Shown piece after piece: positions 12,576 through 25,700 of a stretch of 64,000 nt of DNA. The stretch spans positions 22,267,598 to 22,331,597 of the forward strand of contig NC_060235.2 in the NCBI RefSeq assembly GCF_021155775.2, read 5' to 3'. The position numbers and the translations under genes were made by a program. The notes beneath the pieces are model-generated. The model did not search any database, was not told where the DNA came from, and was given only the letters and a program-made list of their open reading frames with translations. Each line of letters starts with the position of its first letter. Within the stretch, counting starts at the first letter, position 1. Origin of the DNA: Neodiprion pinetum. Its lineage: Eukaryota > Arthropoda > Insecta > Hymenoptera > Diprionidae.

Positions 12576-14608
12576 TATACTGTGTATAATATTTATCTTC
12601 GCGTGTAGAGTCTGAGTAATTTTAAGCGAAAATTTCAAACGTATACATACATAGATATATATTATTTAGTCACGAAGTATGTACTTACATACAAGATACA
12701 TATCTACATGAATACATGCTTACATACATTACACGTGGGTCGCCACGTCAGAATTCTTGAAATCATTACCACAGCTGAGAGCTTTCAGTTGCGGGCAAAC
12801 AAGTCTTGTCATAAGCTATACGAGGATCTACGCGATTATATATTATAGGTATATTATAGAGTCGCGATACTTGTTTACTCAAAATTTCTGGATCCCTATT
12901 CTCTGCCCAGTGGTGAAACATTCCTTTGCGATAGTGTTGTTATAATTGGCAGACGTAGCCATTTGGTCAAATCAGGTTTCGTTCTGTCCGTTTCTTTCGT
13001 TTTTCTTCGAAATAAAAAATTTGAATTGCTTTTCGATCGAACCGACGTTTTCCTTTTTTTGTCTTCTTTTTTGCCGCATTAAACGAAAAAAGATTGAACC
13101 GTGTTGAACTGGATTTATTGTCATGTCTGCCAACCCGAAATTATCAAGAAAACTTATCGGGTTAAGCGAAAATCAATCCGAATCGATCCGTAAGAAATAT
13201 TCGATATCTTTCGTAGTGGATCGAACTGGATTAAAAATGAAAGAAACTAGAAGAAAAAAATAAAAGCGCTTAGTTTTTAAACGTTTTAAACCTTGTTCGA
13301 GGTAAATTTGAATTTTTACAAAAGAATGTAATAGAAGTTAATATATACGGACTTTCGTATCAGAGAATGGATCGAATTGAAATTTTGTTACAATCCAAAC
13401 ACAAAACAAAAAAAAAAGGAAAAGAATTCCAAAGATACCAGGTCGTTTGATACGTATTCAAAACAATAGAACGATTAAATCTAATTTATTTTCCTGTTAC
13501 ATGATTCGTTTTCTTGTAAAATTCGGGTCGGCGGACATCAAAACAAGTCTCATTATATAAATTTCCATTATTTCCCGTTTACTGGGTGCAGTATCGAGAA
13601 ATTCAATTAATGAAGAGCATAATTTATTGATACACGATAATAATTGTCGTTCTGTTATATATCCTACGGTTAAGAAATCTTTTTACCTTCAGTCATCGCT
13701 ACGAATTACACCGCATGATTCTTGAATTTTTTAAATCGATGCTTCACAGCATGATGATTGTCACTAATTGACAAGTGTCGTTTTAAGACGATATGTTCAA
13801 GTCATGCTTAAGCGATTTAAACTGCAGAATCACACAGTGGTTTGAACCGATTTGGAAAATAAAAATTTGAAATGACTCGAAGCAATTAAATCGTGGACTC
13901 AATTTAAGTTGAGCGTTAAACTGCTGACGGTGAGAGGAAAATTTTTAGTTTTCGTTACTGTGCACGAGCAATGGTTTTTTATTTTGAAAAAATGTAGTAT
14001 TGTCAACCACAATCCCTTTAAACGGTTACTTTTACCACATTTTTTTTAAATTCCTACGACACTTCGACCGTTATGCATGTGTAACATAATATTGTAACGA
14101 TACCCGTTTTACTTATAGAACCTTTTGTCAGCTATGGCGAGCGAAATTTTTTTTTTGTCAACGCGCAACTTCAAATCTGAAATCCGTTGTCGAAATCTCT
14201 TTAAATGGAAATCATTCGATGAGAAATACGACATGTCGATATAAGCGTATGTGTAAATAATTGAGTAACTTGAAGCCGCAGCTTTCGCACTAAATTTATA
14301 TATCCTTGAAAATTATAATTCAAAGCCAATTTTCCGTATCACCGAGATGAAGTAATATTATATAGTCAATATTGGCGCATATTATGCAGTATTTAAAAAG
14401 TACAAAGTACAGATGTATAACAATCAAACGAGCGTTAAAAAAAAAAAATGCATCTAAATGAAAAAATCGTGATTCTCAAACGAAGAAAGACGAAAAAGAT
14501 CAAAAGAAATCAACAATTAGAAATGAAACACTTCGTCAAAGTGTGATATAATTTATTGTTTTTATTTTCACACCTTTCTGTTTAATTTCCAAACTGTTTT
14601 TCTGCAAC

Positions 14609-14612
<4 letters not shown>

Positions 14613-14659
<47 letters not shown>
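14613..14659. repeat. (TA)n microsatellite
   Basis: An uninterrupted TA dinucleotide tract of about 47 bases. Other AT-dinucleotide tracts lie near 15160-15196, 30411-30473 and 56651-56679. Confidence 0.95.
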
Positions 14660-14662
<3 letters not shown>

Positions 14663-17250
14663 ATATACCTGTATGTATACATAGGATTTATCTTTAAGGA
14701 TCCCTCGGGCGATTTCTCATTACTATTCATACACACCTCAATATACATATATATTTATATACGACTCTACATTTATACACTTACAATATGTAAATTATAA
14801 CAGCTCGCGATATATCGTAACACGTACATCAGTATCATGTATTTATATAATATACATGCACTTGCGTACGCTCAACATCGCATAATCCTTGGTATTTTCT
14901 ACTTCTGAAAGTTCTTTAACGTCTGTTCTCGTAGGTACTTCCCAATTTGTAATTCGAACTACCGGTGAAACCTGCTGATTATTTATTACACGACACATTT
15001 TATACACACCCGCACACACATATATGTATATATTGTTAATAATTACTCTACGGTGCAATGATGACGTCTATTAATTTATGGTGTAGCGTAGTATAATTTG
15101 TACATTCATACCGTACGTATGTATGCGTATTGTGAAACAAGAGTTGTACGTAATATACGTATATATATATATATATATATATATGTGTATATATATAGTT
15201 ACGTACGCACCTCTCTCTCATTTTTAGACGGTCATGATTCGCGTTTACAACTGAAAGCGTTGTAGTGTACGTTACCGGTACACGTATAGTGTCTAATGTC
15301 GAAGGCAATGTGAATTGTAGACGAAAGCCTAATTTTTTACAACAATGTTGCGTATTTGAATTTTTACGTTATTTCAGTCTGTCGTCGTCGGTATAAATCA
15401 TTTCCATCGTTTTAAGTTTACAAAAGCATAATTATTTTCCTATATTCGAAAAGATAAAAGAAAATAGAAAAAAAAAAAAAAAAAAATTAAACTCGGTAGG
15501 GTTGAAAATTTAAACATCTCACAATAGTTGCGATTTTTTCAATGCGAAAAAAACTTCTCACGACGTTCAAATTATAGTTATCGACGATCGATTTGAATGT
15601 TGTAAATTGAATCCATGAGTAAAAAAAATTCTTCTTCCGTTTTTATCGAAACTCGGACAACTTGTATTTTTTGTTGTTTTTTTTTTTCTGGTCAAACAGA
15701 TCAAAATTATTTTCACCGTTTGGTTAAAAACCAGTAGGAATTCTGCTTTTTACGTTGTTTTGGTAAATTTAGTCTGACGAGTTTTTTTTATTTTTAAATA
15801 TTTTGTTTTTTCCAAGTACGTTGTACCTATATTATGATATTGAAACTTTTGATTGCTGTATACCAATGTGCAGCGTTTAATATGCAAGCGTTGCAAAATT
15901 CTTAAAAATTTCACGAGTAAATCCGTTTATATTACACCGTATACAGTGATTTATGTAACATGCCCGCATTATATAGGATATAAAATATATTATATTTTCG
16001 TGAATACACATATACATATTACATACCTTTAACATATATTATACAACTACAGGTATAATCGAGGCTCTACTAATAAATTCTGTTTTTTCTTTTTATAAGC
16101 TAGTGTGACGTACTGAATTAAAGTACACAGTTTATGGCCGCCGTTTATGCAACATCATTGTGCAGTTTCGTTTTTTTCCTTCTCGTTTTTATTTTTTCAA
16201 CGTTCACTCAGAATTAATAAATACAATCTTCAATTTATTTGTGGTAAACATGCCGGTATTTTAATCAGGCCGCAGTAAGATCGAAGATCCGGGATGCATC
16301 GTTGTCAATGTGTAAATTTCCATCGATGTTTATTATAGATATAATATATACACGTGATTCGATCAGCTTTACAGTTTTAAATTCACGCTGCAACAGCCGT
16401 TATTACGCCGATCGAGAGTGAGAGTATCTCTGTTTCTCCTTTTTTTTTTTTTTTTTGCCTTTTAAGAAAGGCGTTACGTAAATTGCAAATTTTCAACAAG
16501 TTTTGTATGATATATGCAGTATACCTGATGGTATAATGCCTTTTCACTTAAATAGAACGTTTAAACATGCAGACGGATGTACATGCGATGCGGATTTGTC
16601 ATTAAACCACGCTTTTCAATAACAATTTTCCCTATGATTTGCGTGAAATCGGTCAATTATTATTTTTCTTTTCATCACCGTGTAACGGTCATTCTGTATT
16701 TTCTGATAATTCAAAATGTTTCTTTATGTAATATAAATCGGTATTATTTCGTTATTGGTTTTCCCTTACTGTGGTATTTTTATTTTAATCAGTTTATATT
16801 CGAAATAAGAAATCGAAGGATTATTGGACGAATCAGTCATGAATTTATAGAAGCTTGTTAATAACTATTATCGTATTTATACTATATTTGAATGGCAAAT
16901 TGAAACAAAGAAAAATATAATACCCGATGGTTGAAATCCCGTTTCGCTTATCATTCTCGAAGCTAAATTCTATACGGACACTATAATTATATACCCGAGT
17001 CAAGATGGAATACGTGAGAGAGAGAGAGAGAAAAAATTTCCGTTACTCGTGGCATTTTTTGGTGTAAGCATATTTATAATATGTATATGTGTAATAAATA
17101 AATACATAGATACGTAATATAAGCGTGAGGTAATTTAGAAGCAAGAATTTAAAATACATATTAATAAAATAATAATACAGTGCATAAAATCAGCTGCAAA
17201 CAATATCAAAACTGCAATTTCCCTTGTGAAAATTACACAATTAATTGTAA

Positions 17251-17278
17251 GTGTGTGTGTGTGTGTGTGTCTGTGTGT
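17251..17278 (+). repeat. (GT)n microsatellite
   Basis: Ten perfect GT units followed by CT and three more GT units. Confidence 0.95.
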
Positions 17279-18397
17279 ACATATATACGTATTACACATG
17301 CGTCGATGTTTCGATTGCGTCTTTATTGTCAGCAAAAATGTCACATGCCCGAATGTTGTGTTAATATCAAATAACAATGACGATATTAACAATCGATGCT
17401 TCGTCAAGACGCGTTTTTATACAATATCACAATATACGATATCTCACGACCTTATTTATGTAAATAGCGGTAGAAATGTAATTTTAAGTAAGAATTTTGG
17501 AGCGAAAAATATAAATTTTACATCATTTTGACTTTTTTAATTTATTAAATACCGCACGTTCGAACAATGAACGATAGGTGAATAACTTATTTGAGAATCA
17601 CTGGATAAAATCGTCACTTTTGCTCTCTTTTTCTCGCTCCGTAATTCCTACGTAATATCAGTTACAAAGAAAGCGAGTTCTAACCAACCGTATAACCAAA
17701 GCAGTACAACATCGTATCAGATTTTGTCATTCGAAATATGAAATAATTACGTAAGAAGAGTAGAAAAAATTAAAACTAAGACGAGAAAAAAGTTGCGTAA
17801 GGTTATCGAATCTGCTGAATTAAAATAAATCAATCGAGATTTTAGAATCTTCGTTAATATTGATGGATAATTTAATCATACGACTGTATTATATGGTACA
17901 GGAAGTTTGAACACTAGCATGTATTTTGATAGTTTCGGTTTAGTGAAACAAAAAAATTTATTACTATTTTTACGATATTAAAACATTCCCTTATATTTAA
18001 CGATTCTCGTGAATAAACGTAGAAAAACGAAATTATAGGGGTAGGTAAAAATAATAATTATACACAAACCTTGATTATTATATGTCGAAAGTGAGGATTA
18101 ATTAAAGAACGAACTTTTCTTCAAATCGAACTTATTAACACCTCATAAACAAACTCAAACTCCAATTTCCGGTACTATTAACGTCACATTACCCGGCGGT
18201 AGCACAAATGCCGCATACATGTAACCGGATTTTAGACTGAGGTGGATATATCGTTTACTGTACTTGATCCCGAATTGAGATCGCGTAAAAATTTTTCACT
18301 GTATTCGTCGATGTAGAAATTATTCACCGATGATTATAACCAAACGACATAATCGCCTGTGTATTTTTCCATTGAGTAGCGTTTAAAATAATTATTA

Positions 18398-18660
18398 TTA
18401 CTTGTTCTTATTTCCAGAGAGACGCGAAATTGGAGCGAGGAGCGACGTTCTCGAGTCAAACTGCCGCCAACTCCGGGCAAACTGCAAGGCAACTGGTCGA
18501 ACGCAGCGTATGGAAGCCGACTCCTTGCCCCGAGAAACTTGCTCCAGCTGCTAAATGCTCCGGGGGAAATGAGACTCTTGCAACACACGCAGAGACGGGC
18601 AACTCAAACGCAAAAATTCACCGCACTTCACTATCGCCGCTTCTGCGGAGGACGTGACGC
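18398..18660. promoter_or_regulatory. GC-richer island, candidate 5' UTR exon/promoter between the ABCH genes
   Basis: About 260 bases with clearly higher GC than the surrounding AT-rich DNA. Open frames exist on both strands but neither resembles a known protein, so a non-coding first exon is more likely. Read on the - strand, a TATA-like word (complement of tataaatata, about 18689-18698) lies just upstream of about 18660, and a possible donor GTAATA occurs near 18404. This would suit a first exon of ABCH copy A. On the + strand, a tttccag acceptor precedes position 18418, so the opposite orientation is not excluded. Confidence 0.3.
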
Positions 18661-21600
18661 ATCGTAATATCGGTATGGACACGGATGTGTATAAATATAT
18701 TACGCTGGGTTGTTAATTGATGAAGTCGGATTGAAAAAGCGTTGAAAAACAGGAATTTCAATCGAATTGACTTACAGTACACTTGACTGTAAAATTTATT
18801 GAAATTTAAGTGTACATACCTCGTTGTTTCAACTACTTCATAGAAACATCGTTATTCTACTGTGATTTCACCGACGAAATTCATACAGTTTGTCCGAATT
18901 TAATTAGCTGTAACCGATTTCGTTTAGAAATGGTTTTTCAGAGTCGAATTGTGATTGACAATGTTACGTGTTACTTGTCAAGTCGCAATGTTTAACGTCT
19001 GCAAATCATTACGATACCGATGAACTCAAGAAAGAATCTGTCTGAGACAATTCGTAGGGTATTTATTGATGAATAAAATGTGCTGTTTTTCGATACAATC
19101 GGACTAACTACACGGATTTTTGCGGCGAAAAATAGTGTAATGTGCGATTTCTCCGACGTTGTTAATAACGAGGTGTTCGCAATGAAATTTCGTGCCGAAA
19201 CATGCTTATCTGGATCGCAGAGACTTCCTTGAATCAGTCCAATGTGATCAGCTTCAGACCTGTTTAACTTTCGTTTTGTCATATTTTTGATTCGATACAT
19301 TTTAGACCTTTCATTTTGATATACGTCACGTACATCCTTAACTATAGCGAGAGAATCACGATGGGAAAGATCGTTATACTCTCTTTAATAAACTTGTTGT
19401 TGGATTTGAGACTTTGAAGAATGGGGGGGAGAGAGATTGACATTCGAATAACACCGATGATTAACGGTGCACGCCGGGCACTAATTGTTGAAAGGTTTCG
19501 TAAAATATGTAGAAAATAACTAATTACCACCCTCGAGGAAGGACGATGACGATCACGATGTCGGCCGGTTGTAATGTATTCTATACGGTAGAACAGAAAG
19601 CAAGTTTACGATGGGGAAAATACGGTGGGAAAGGGAAAGGGAAATAATAATTGTGATGTGAGATACAACGTGCATGTATGCATACCTACCTGTAATAATA
19701 CATCGTCGCTTCGTTTCTTTACGTCATATAGCGTCGGAAAATACGGAAGTATATCGTCGTTATAAATCGTTGATTTTCGTGTGATTTTCATCGTTTTTGT
19801 AGAACTGTAGACGTACGGTTTGTTTGCACATGATATTGTGATAAACACGTTTTTTGTTATTTTGTGACTGATAAAACTTCATTTAATACGAGTTTTACCA
19901 ATAATCATTTTTTACACTTTGATTCTTCTTTCGTCGATTTTCATAGAAATTTTATACTTACTAAAATTTCAATTAATATCGCCCGAACATTAGCGAGAAA
20001 CAAAATACTCGATTTGTATAGAGTTTGATTACAGTGTTCTTGTTTTTAGTCGATTTTTGAAATGAGGTTGAATCTTCTAACTTCTAATAACAAAATACTC
20101 GATTTGTATAGAGTTTGATTACAGTGTTCTTGTTTTTAGTCGATTTTTGAAATGAGGTTGAATCTTCTTTGCTTCAAAGTTTTCTCACCGATTCATTGCT
20201 TTTGATGGAACGATAATCTCTCGAAATTGCGGGAACTTTTACGTTGGTGTTGTAAGAACAATAGTTTGAAAATTTTCAAAAATGCTTAAACTAACGTATA
20301 CGTATAAGAGAGCAGAAATTGATGCTATTTTTGAAAATCGCTTTTACGGCATTCGATCATTTCGTTGGATTTTTTCTTAAACCTTTCAAATTTCGTTTAT
20401 ATTCCTGTTTTAATCACTAGTCGCACATATTACCTGGATGAAAATTGAGGTAGAAATCCGCGGAGAATTCGATCGATTTTTAGACTTGGAAAAACGAAAC
20501 GAGACGAAAATTTGAAAGAGAAAAAATGGAACGCCGATGATATTCGAATCGATGACCAGTGTCTTACGGTGGTTGAGTCAGCATAACGATTTGCGTTAAA
20601 AAACGTTTCAAAGAATCTCTGCTCTGTCAAAGTTGCCAGGAAAGAAAAATTCCCCATTTCTTTTCACGTTTAGTCTAGTCATTGATTCGATTCGAATTAA
20701 TTCGATGAACCTGTTCAGTGTCTCTGCAAATGACCCTGAACAATCTTTACACGGACAGCTTGTTTTAGAAACCTTGGAAATGCTAACCGGGTATTTGAAA
20801 GATAAATTCAAAATGACGAAAATATCGTATAAGATTGGCTTTAAACAGCGGTATATATATATATGTTGCATGCATATGAGATTCTAAAGAGACGATCACC
20901 TCGGGAATTAATGATGTTATACAAGTCCATTTAAAATCAGTCGGCTTGCTAGCCTCGAATTATTCACAGAATTATTATCCAAGAATTTTTACGTTTCAGT
21001 TAAATTTGCCGAATATTTTTATTCTTCATAATGTTTTTTGTTCATCTCACTATTCGATGACTAGATTCGACGTATTTAGATTTTCAATCGGTTTTTAATT
21101 TTGACGATAAGTGCAAAGCCAAGAAAAAAGAATCTAAGGAAAGTTGGAAAAGAGCAAGTAAATAATAGGGGGAAAAAAGAATTCAGCTCCCTACGAAGAG
21201 TTTTAAGTTGTATTTAAGGAATATTCCTCAGCCGCAGCACGGCATTCAGATTAGAAAATGCGATAAGATCGTAATGGAGTGTCAATAATTAATGATATAA
21301 GATAATTTAGCGGGTTAGTTGTGTTAACAAAATTTGTACCGCAATTATTCGACAAGATAATCATTGCAGGATTAACAGATATTAATTGTTGTAACTGTAT
21401 ATTCAACTTTGTTCGCGATATTAATAAATTTCGTTTCTAAATTTGGGTCGGTTGTAAAGTAAAATCATGTAGTGTCTTTTTCTTTCTTCGCAATTTTTTC
21501 TTTTTCGTATATTTAACAAGTCTTCAGCCATTTCGGCATGTGAAACTTAACGGTTTCGTTAAGTTACGGCGAGATGAAACGAGACAATAAAGCGAAAGAG

Positions 21601-22600
21601 TGAGATGAGAGTTCAATGACTTGCAAAAGAGACATTTGCACGTAGAATAGAATGTAACACCGATTCGATAACAAAATTGGCGCTTATACCTGTAATATAC
21701 TTATACTTGTGGGGCAATAATTATTGCAACTAGGTTTAAATATTTTCCTCGTCAGATATAACACAATTTTGGGGTGGGAAAAAGTTTATTGGAGACAATT
21801 TTTAGTCAAACGTATGTAAATTCTGCAATCGAGATATCAGATCTGCAAACTTTTATTTTTCCCGATATTAAACTACCGCTGTTTTATGAATGTCAGAGAT
21901 ATTTATCACGTGCTGATATCAATTATATTAATTTCCTGGACGTTCCCGTGTCAAGGAAAACTCGTGTTTTTATTACACGACACCTTGCCTTTCTCGTCTT
22001 CTTATTTTTCGTTTTTTTTTCATTTCCATTTCTTCAGAAACCTTAGAAGGGGGGTTGAAAAAAAAAAATCCACGATAATTAACCAATTTATCGAAACGAT
22101 AATTACATGATCGGTTTTGCGACAAATTTAGGACGATACGGGTATACGAAAATCATTGCCGGAAATACATTTCGTGACTGTATCATTATGGGTATCATAA
22201 TGATTCGAGTACAATGAAATAAATACATTATTGCAGTGCTGACTGCGTTGAACGAAGAGGTTTTTTTTTTTTTTCTTCGTTATTCTTTTCTACACTCAGC
22301 AATTATTGTTATTATTATTCTATAAAGCGAGTATCGTGCAGCGATCGTTGTTCTAGTTTTCATTAAAACATCGATCGCACACGGTTTATAATCAACGGTT
22401 AATTATACGATCAAATTGTACAAATGTTCGATCAATTAATTATACTTTTTTGGACATAGTGAGAAATTTCACAGATCAGTGACTGACTTCGGAGTTAAAA
22501 GAAAGAGGAAGACAAATTATTTGTTTTTTATTATTTCTTTTTATTCGGAATAATTTTTCCTGCAATTTATATACATATATAGAAATTGTACTATATCATA
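18661..22600. other. AT-rich spacer upstream of ABCH copy B
   Basis: No gene recognised. It holds the exact 80-bp duplication at 19999-20168. If the + strand ABCH gene starts its coding sequence at 22601 and copy A starts near 18.66 kb, the divergent promoters would both lie in this stretch. Confidence 0.35.
19999..20168 (+). repeat. Exact 80-bp direct duplication with 10-bp spacer
   Basis: Bases 19999-20078 and 20089-20168 are identical by eye (both begin AACAAAATACTCGATTTGTA and end GAGGTTGAATCTTCT). The ten bases AACTTCTAAT lie between them. Perfect identity implies a recent event or an assembly artefact. Confidence 0.9.
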
Positions 22601-22718
22601 ATGGGGAAGGGCTTCAGGATGTCGTTGACTCGGACCAATTCCATGGAATGTTTATTGCCGGCTAATTCGTCAAAATTATCCAATACCGCGAACAAGAATG
22701 GAAAATATTGCCGCAAGA
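22601..22718 (+). other. Proposed N-terminal coding exon of ABCH copy B
   Basis: ATG at 22601 opens a 39-codon frame starting MGKGFRMSLTRTNSMECLLP and ends one base into a codon at the donor A|GTGAGT. An in-frame TAG lies at 22580, so the start is well placed. The next exon (42324) begins with two bases completing a codon, and its frame is open right back to its acceptor (REYLTEEDRRFYEMTAQEAI). Joining gives ...KYCRK-K-REYLTEED.... Composition is clearly more coding-like than the flanks. The link is inferred from phase, strand and gene order only. Confidence 0.55.
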
Positions 22719-25700
22719 GTGAGTCGATAAATTTTTATCACCGTAAATTACAACATTTTATTATATATTCATTATTTTTTGATCTTATAGCGATTTTACT
22801 CGGCATTAATAACACGAAGAAAATGTTTGAACCTGTGTTTTCAGCAAAGGTGGAGTTGAAAAAATATTGCAAATGTTTTTCGATTATCCAGTGTTAAAAA
22901 CAGTTTTGCTATATCAAAGAGAAAGAAAGATTTTATTCTAAAAATATGCCGGTTAATTTCGTGTCCGAAATCATGATTTCAGGTTCATCCGTTTTCGATT
23001 TTTCAAATTTTCGTTCAATCCGCCTTCGCGAAACGGAGTTTATAATCACAGAATTGCATTGAATCGCTGCTGAGACGCGGTGTTTATGCAAACGCACCTT
23101 TGTCGTTACGCTGCACCGATTCTACAATTAATGAGCTAGAATAATTGCTGCAGGTGTAAATTATACCAATAGGAAGAATGCGACGATAGGTAATTGCATG
23201 TAAGTTTCAAGCTGGTTGAGTAGGAATGCATTTGACCCTGCAGACTGCTGCAACCACTTTGGACCATGATCTTGCAGCGTTTAGAGATAAATTCCTTAGC
23301 TAATTGCGCTGAAAAAAAGGGGAATAACACAGTGTCTGAACAAAAATCTATACATGTATGCGAAGTAGATGAGAATGAGAGGCGAAACACGGATGACAAA
23401 AATGGCAAAACCGCTGACATCACTATTACCACCTTACACACACACACGCACACATTTACTTTGTCAAACCGGTTTTCACATCAGGCGCTTGTTAACAAAC
23501 GCAAAACTAAAGGACAAAAAAAAAGACGGTGCAAATTGTCCTATATTTTCAAACAGAATATACAGTATTGTCCTTACGATTGCTTGATTCAATGTGTTAA
23601 ATGTGTATACATTAGGGTGAGCCAAAAAAATTAACTTATCGAATCTACGGTCTTAAAAGGGCCTATTTACTGAGAAAAAAACTCTCCCGTTTGAAAAAAT
23701 TTATAGCTCAATTTTAAAAGGTGTCACTGGCCGTTTGAAATTTCCCATTTAAATAACAGGGAACAAAACTTTTTTCATTAAATATGCTGTAACTTTTGAA
23801 CCGTTTGAGATAAAAAAAAATATCGAGGCATATTCTTGTAGGGCATTAAATTCTCTGAAAAAAGACCCGTGAGTCGATTTTCGAGACTCAAAAATTGGCG
23901 TATTTACGGGGCGTGAAAGTCGAAGAAAAGCAGAAATATGCAGTTTTAGGGCTCTACGATTGCAAATATCTATACTAAATGAAAAAACTTGAACTGAAAT
24001 AAAATGAGGTGTGTGGAAGATGTTGTTTATGAACTAGAGTCGTCAAAGGAGTAGATTTTTAACTCATTTATATATTAATATTGTTTTTAATTGTTGATTA
24101 AACTTTGTTTGTTACAACTAGGATATTGCTGGCGGTGTAATTGCACTACTTGCAAAATAAATTGTTTTTGTTCTTCATTTTTCGTTAAAGTTCGCTTATA
24201 ATTTTGTATTAACGCTATACTGCATATTTCCGCTTTTCTTCGACTTTCACGTCAGAGTTTTTTAGAGAATTTAATGCCCTGCAAGAATATGCTTCGAAAT
24301 TTTTGTCAATTCGAACGGTTCAATAGCTACAGCATTTTTAATGGAAAAAATTTTGTTCCCTGTTATTTAAATGGGAAATTTCAAACGGCCAGCGACACCT
24401 TTTAAAATTGAGCTATAAATTTTTTCAAACGGGAGAGTTTATTTCTCAGTAAATAGGCCCTTTTAAGACCGTAGATTCGATAGGTTAATTTTTTTGGCTC
24501 ACCCTAGTATACATATAATACTTTTGGATGTAGCATAGTTAAAATTTCGGTATGACATAAAAATGGGAATGAAAATGTGAGAATTCTTATCTTTAACGCG
24601 AGTCGGAAAAGTTAACATTTAGAAAATTTTTTCAACAGTTTCTTTATTTCTAGAAAGAATAAAACGTAGGAAGGCTGCACGATACTGTACATAATGATAT
24701 AGCGAATAATTTTTAACGAGTTATTGTGTTTCGTCAAAAAGCCAAGATTTTTTCCGGAAAATATGCCACCGACGACGCGTGACGAGAATTTTATGATACT
24801 TGTCAATGCAGTTGAAATTGAGAATTCAGGACTATTTTTGCATTTTGCTTGACTTACGCCTGCGGTTTTTTTCTCGTTATCCTGTTTGCGTGTGACAAGG
24901 TTGTAAAATGTAGCAATATAATAAATGCGTGACAATTGTTTAGCACTTTCGTTGTTTTGCCTATTGAAATTAATAGTCTACATTTGACGGTAAAACGACG
25001 GATTGTAAATAGTTGAATAAATTTCTTACACCGATGATCTAAATACAATATCTACGTGACAAGTCCGGTTAAAACACATTCACATTGAAAAAATTCGACT
25101 GCTGGATGGTACCATGCGTATGATAAATTACAACGAAGAGTAGTTTAATTATTTGCAGCTGCGCAATAAAAAATTACGGCATGTGTGCAATGGATTGCAA
25201 AATATTCGGGGAGATATAATATAATGCAGGTGCAGTCTGCGCTGCGTTGCGATACCTGCGCAATTAGGTGCGTTACAGTTTCTTCTCTTTTATATACTTT
25301 TTTTCGCTCTGTTTCTCTGACTTTTCATGACTCGACAACCTGTTATTGAAATTCTTATTTGATTTTACTGACTTTTTTCGTTATTATTTTTACCTTTTAC
25401 TTAAAACTAAAGGACGAAAACCACATTACTTTCAAATGACCTTGGTAAATTTCGTGATTATACCCGAAGATAACATTGAATTGATATATTAAAAATTGTG
25501 CGTCCAGCCCGCATACACGTAACTGTTTCGGTAAATTATTATCCATAGGAAACGTTTAATAACACTGATGGTAACGAAGGAAATTTGGCCGCGAAATAAG
25601 TTAGACACCTACCTTAGTGATTGTCGGTAAAGAAAATAATACTACCGGACAGCTAAGGACGGTAAGGAAGCAAGAATCGGTATGGAGCCAGAATCGGTAA

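Larger units (their letters stand above)
11996..18397. other. AT-rich spacer or 5' intron upstream of ABCH copy A
   Basis: The region directly upstream of the first recognised coding exon begins with an acceptor (tttcag), so transcription of copy A starts further out and this is probably 5' intron. It contains a degenerate copy of the CACTGAG MITE family at about 12440-12575, (TA)n at 14613-14659, (AT)n near 15160-15184 and (GT)n at 17251-17278. No protein-coding exon could be supported here. Confidence 0.45.

Noticed and set aside
18430..18657. 75-codon + strand frame in the GC-rich island
   Set aside because: An equally long frame exists on the other strand and neither has protein-like features or consistent splice context; treated as a candidate non-coding first exon.
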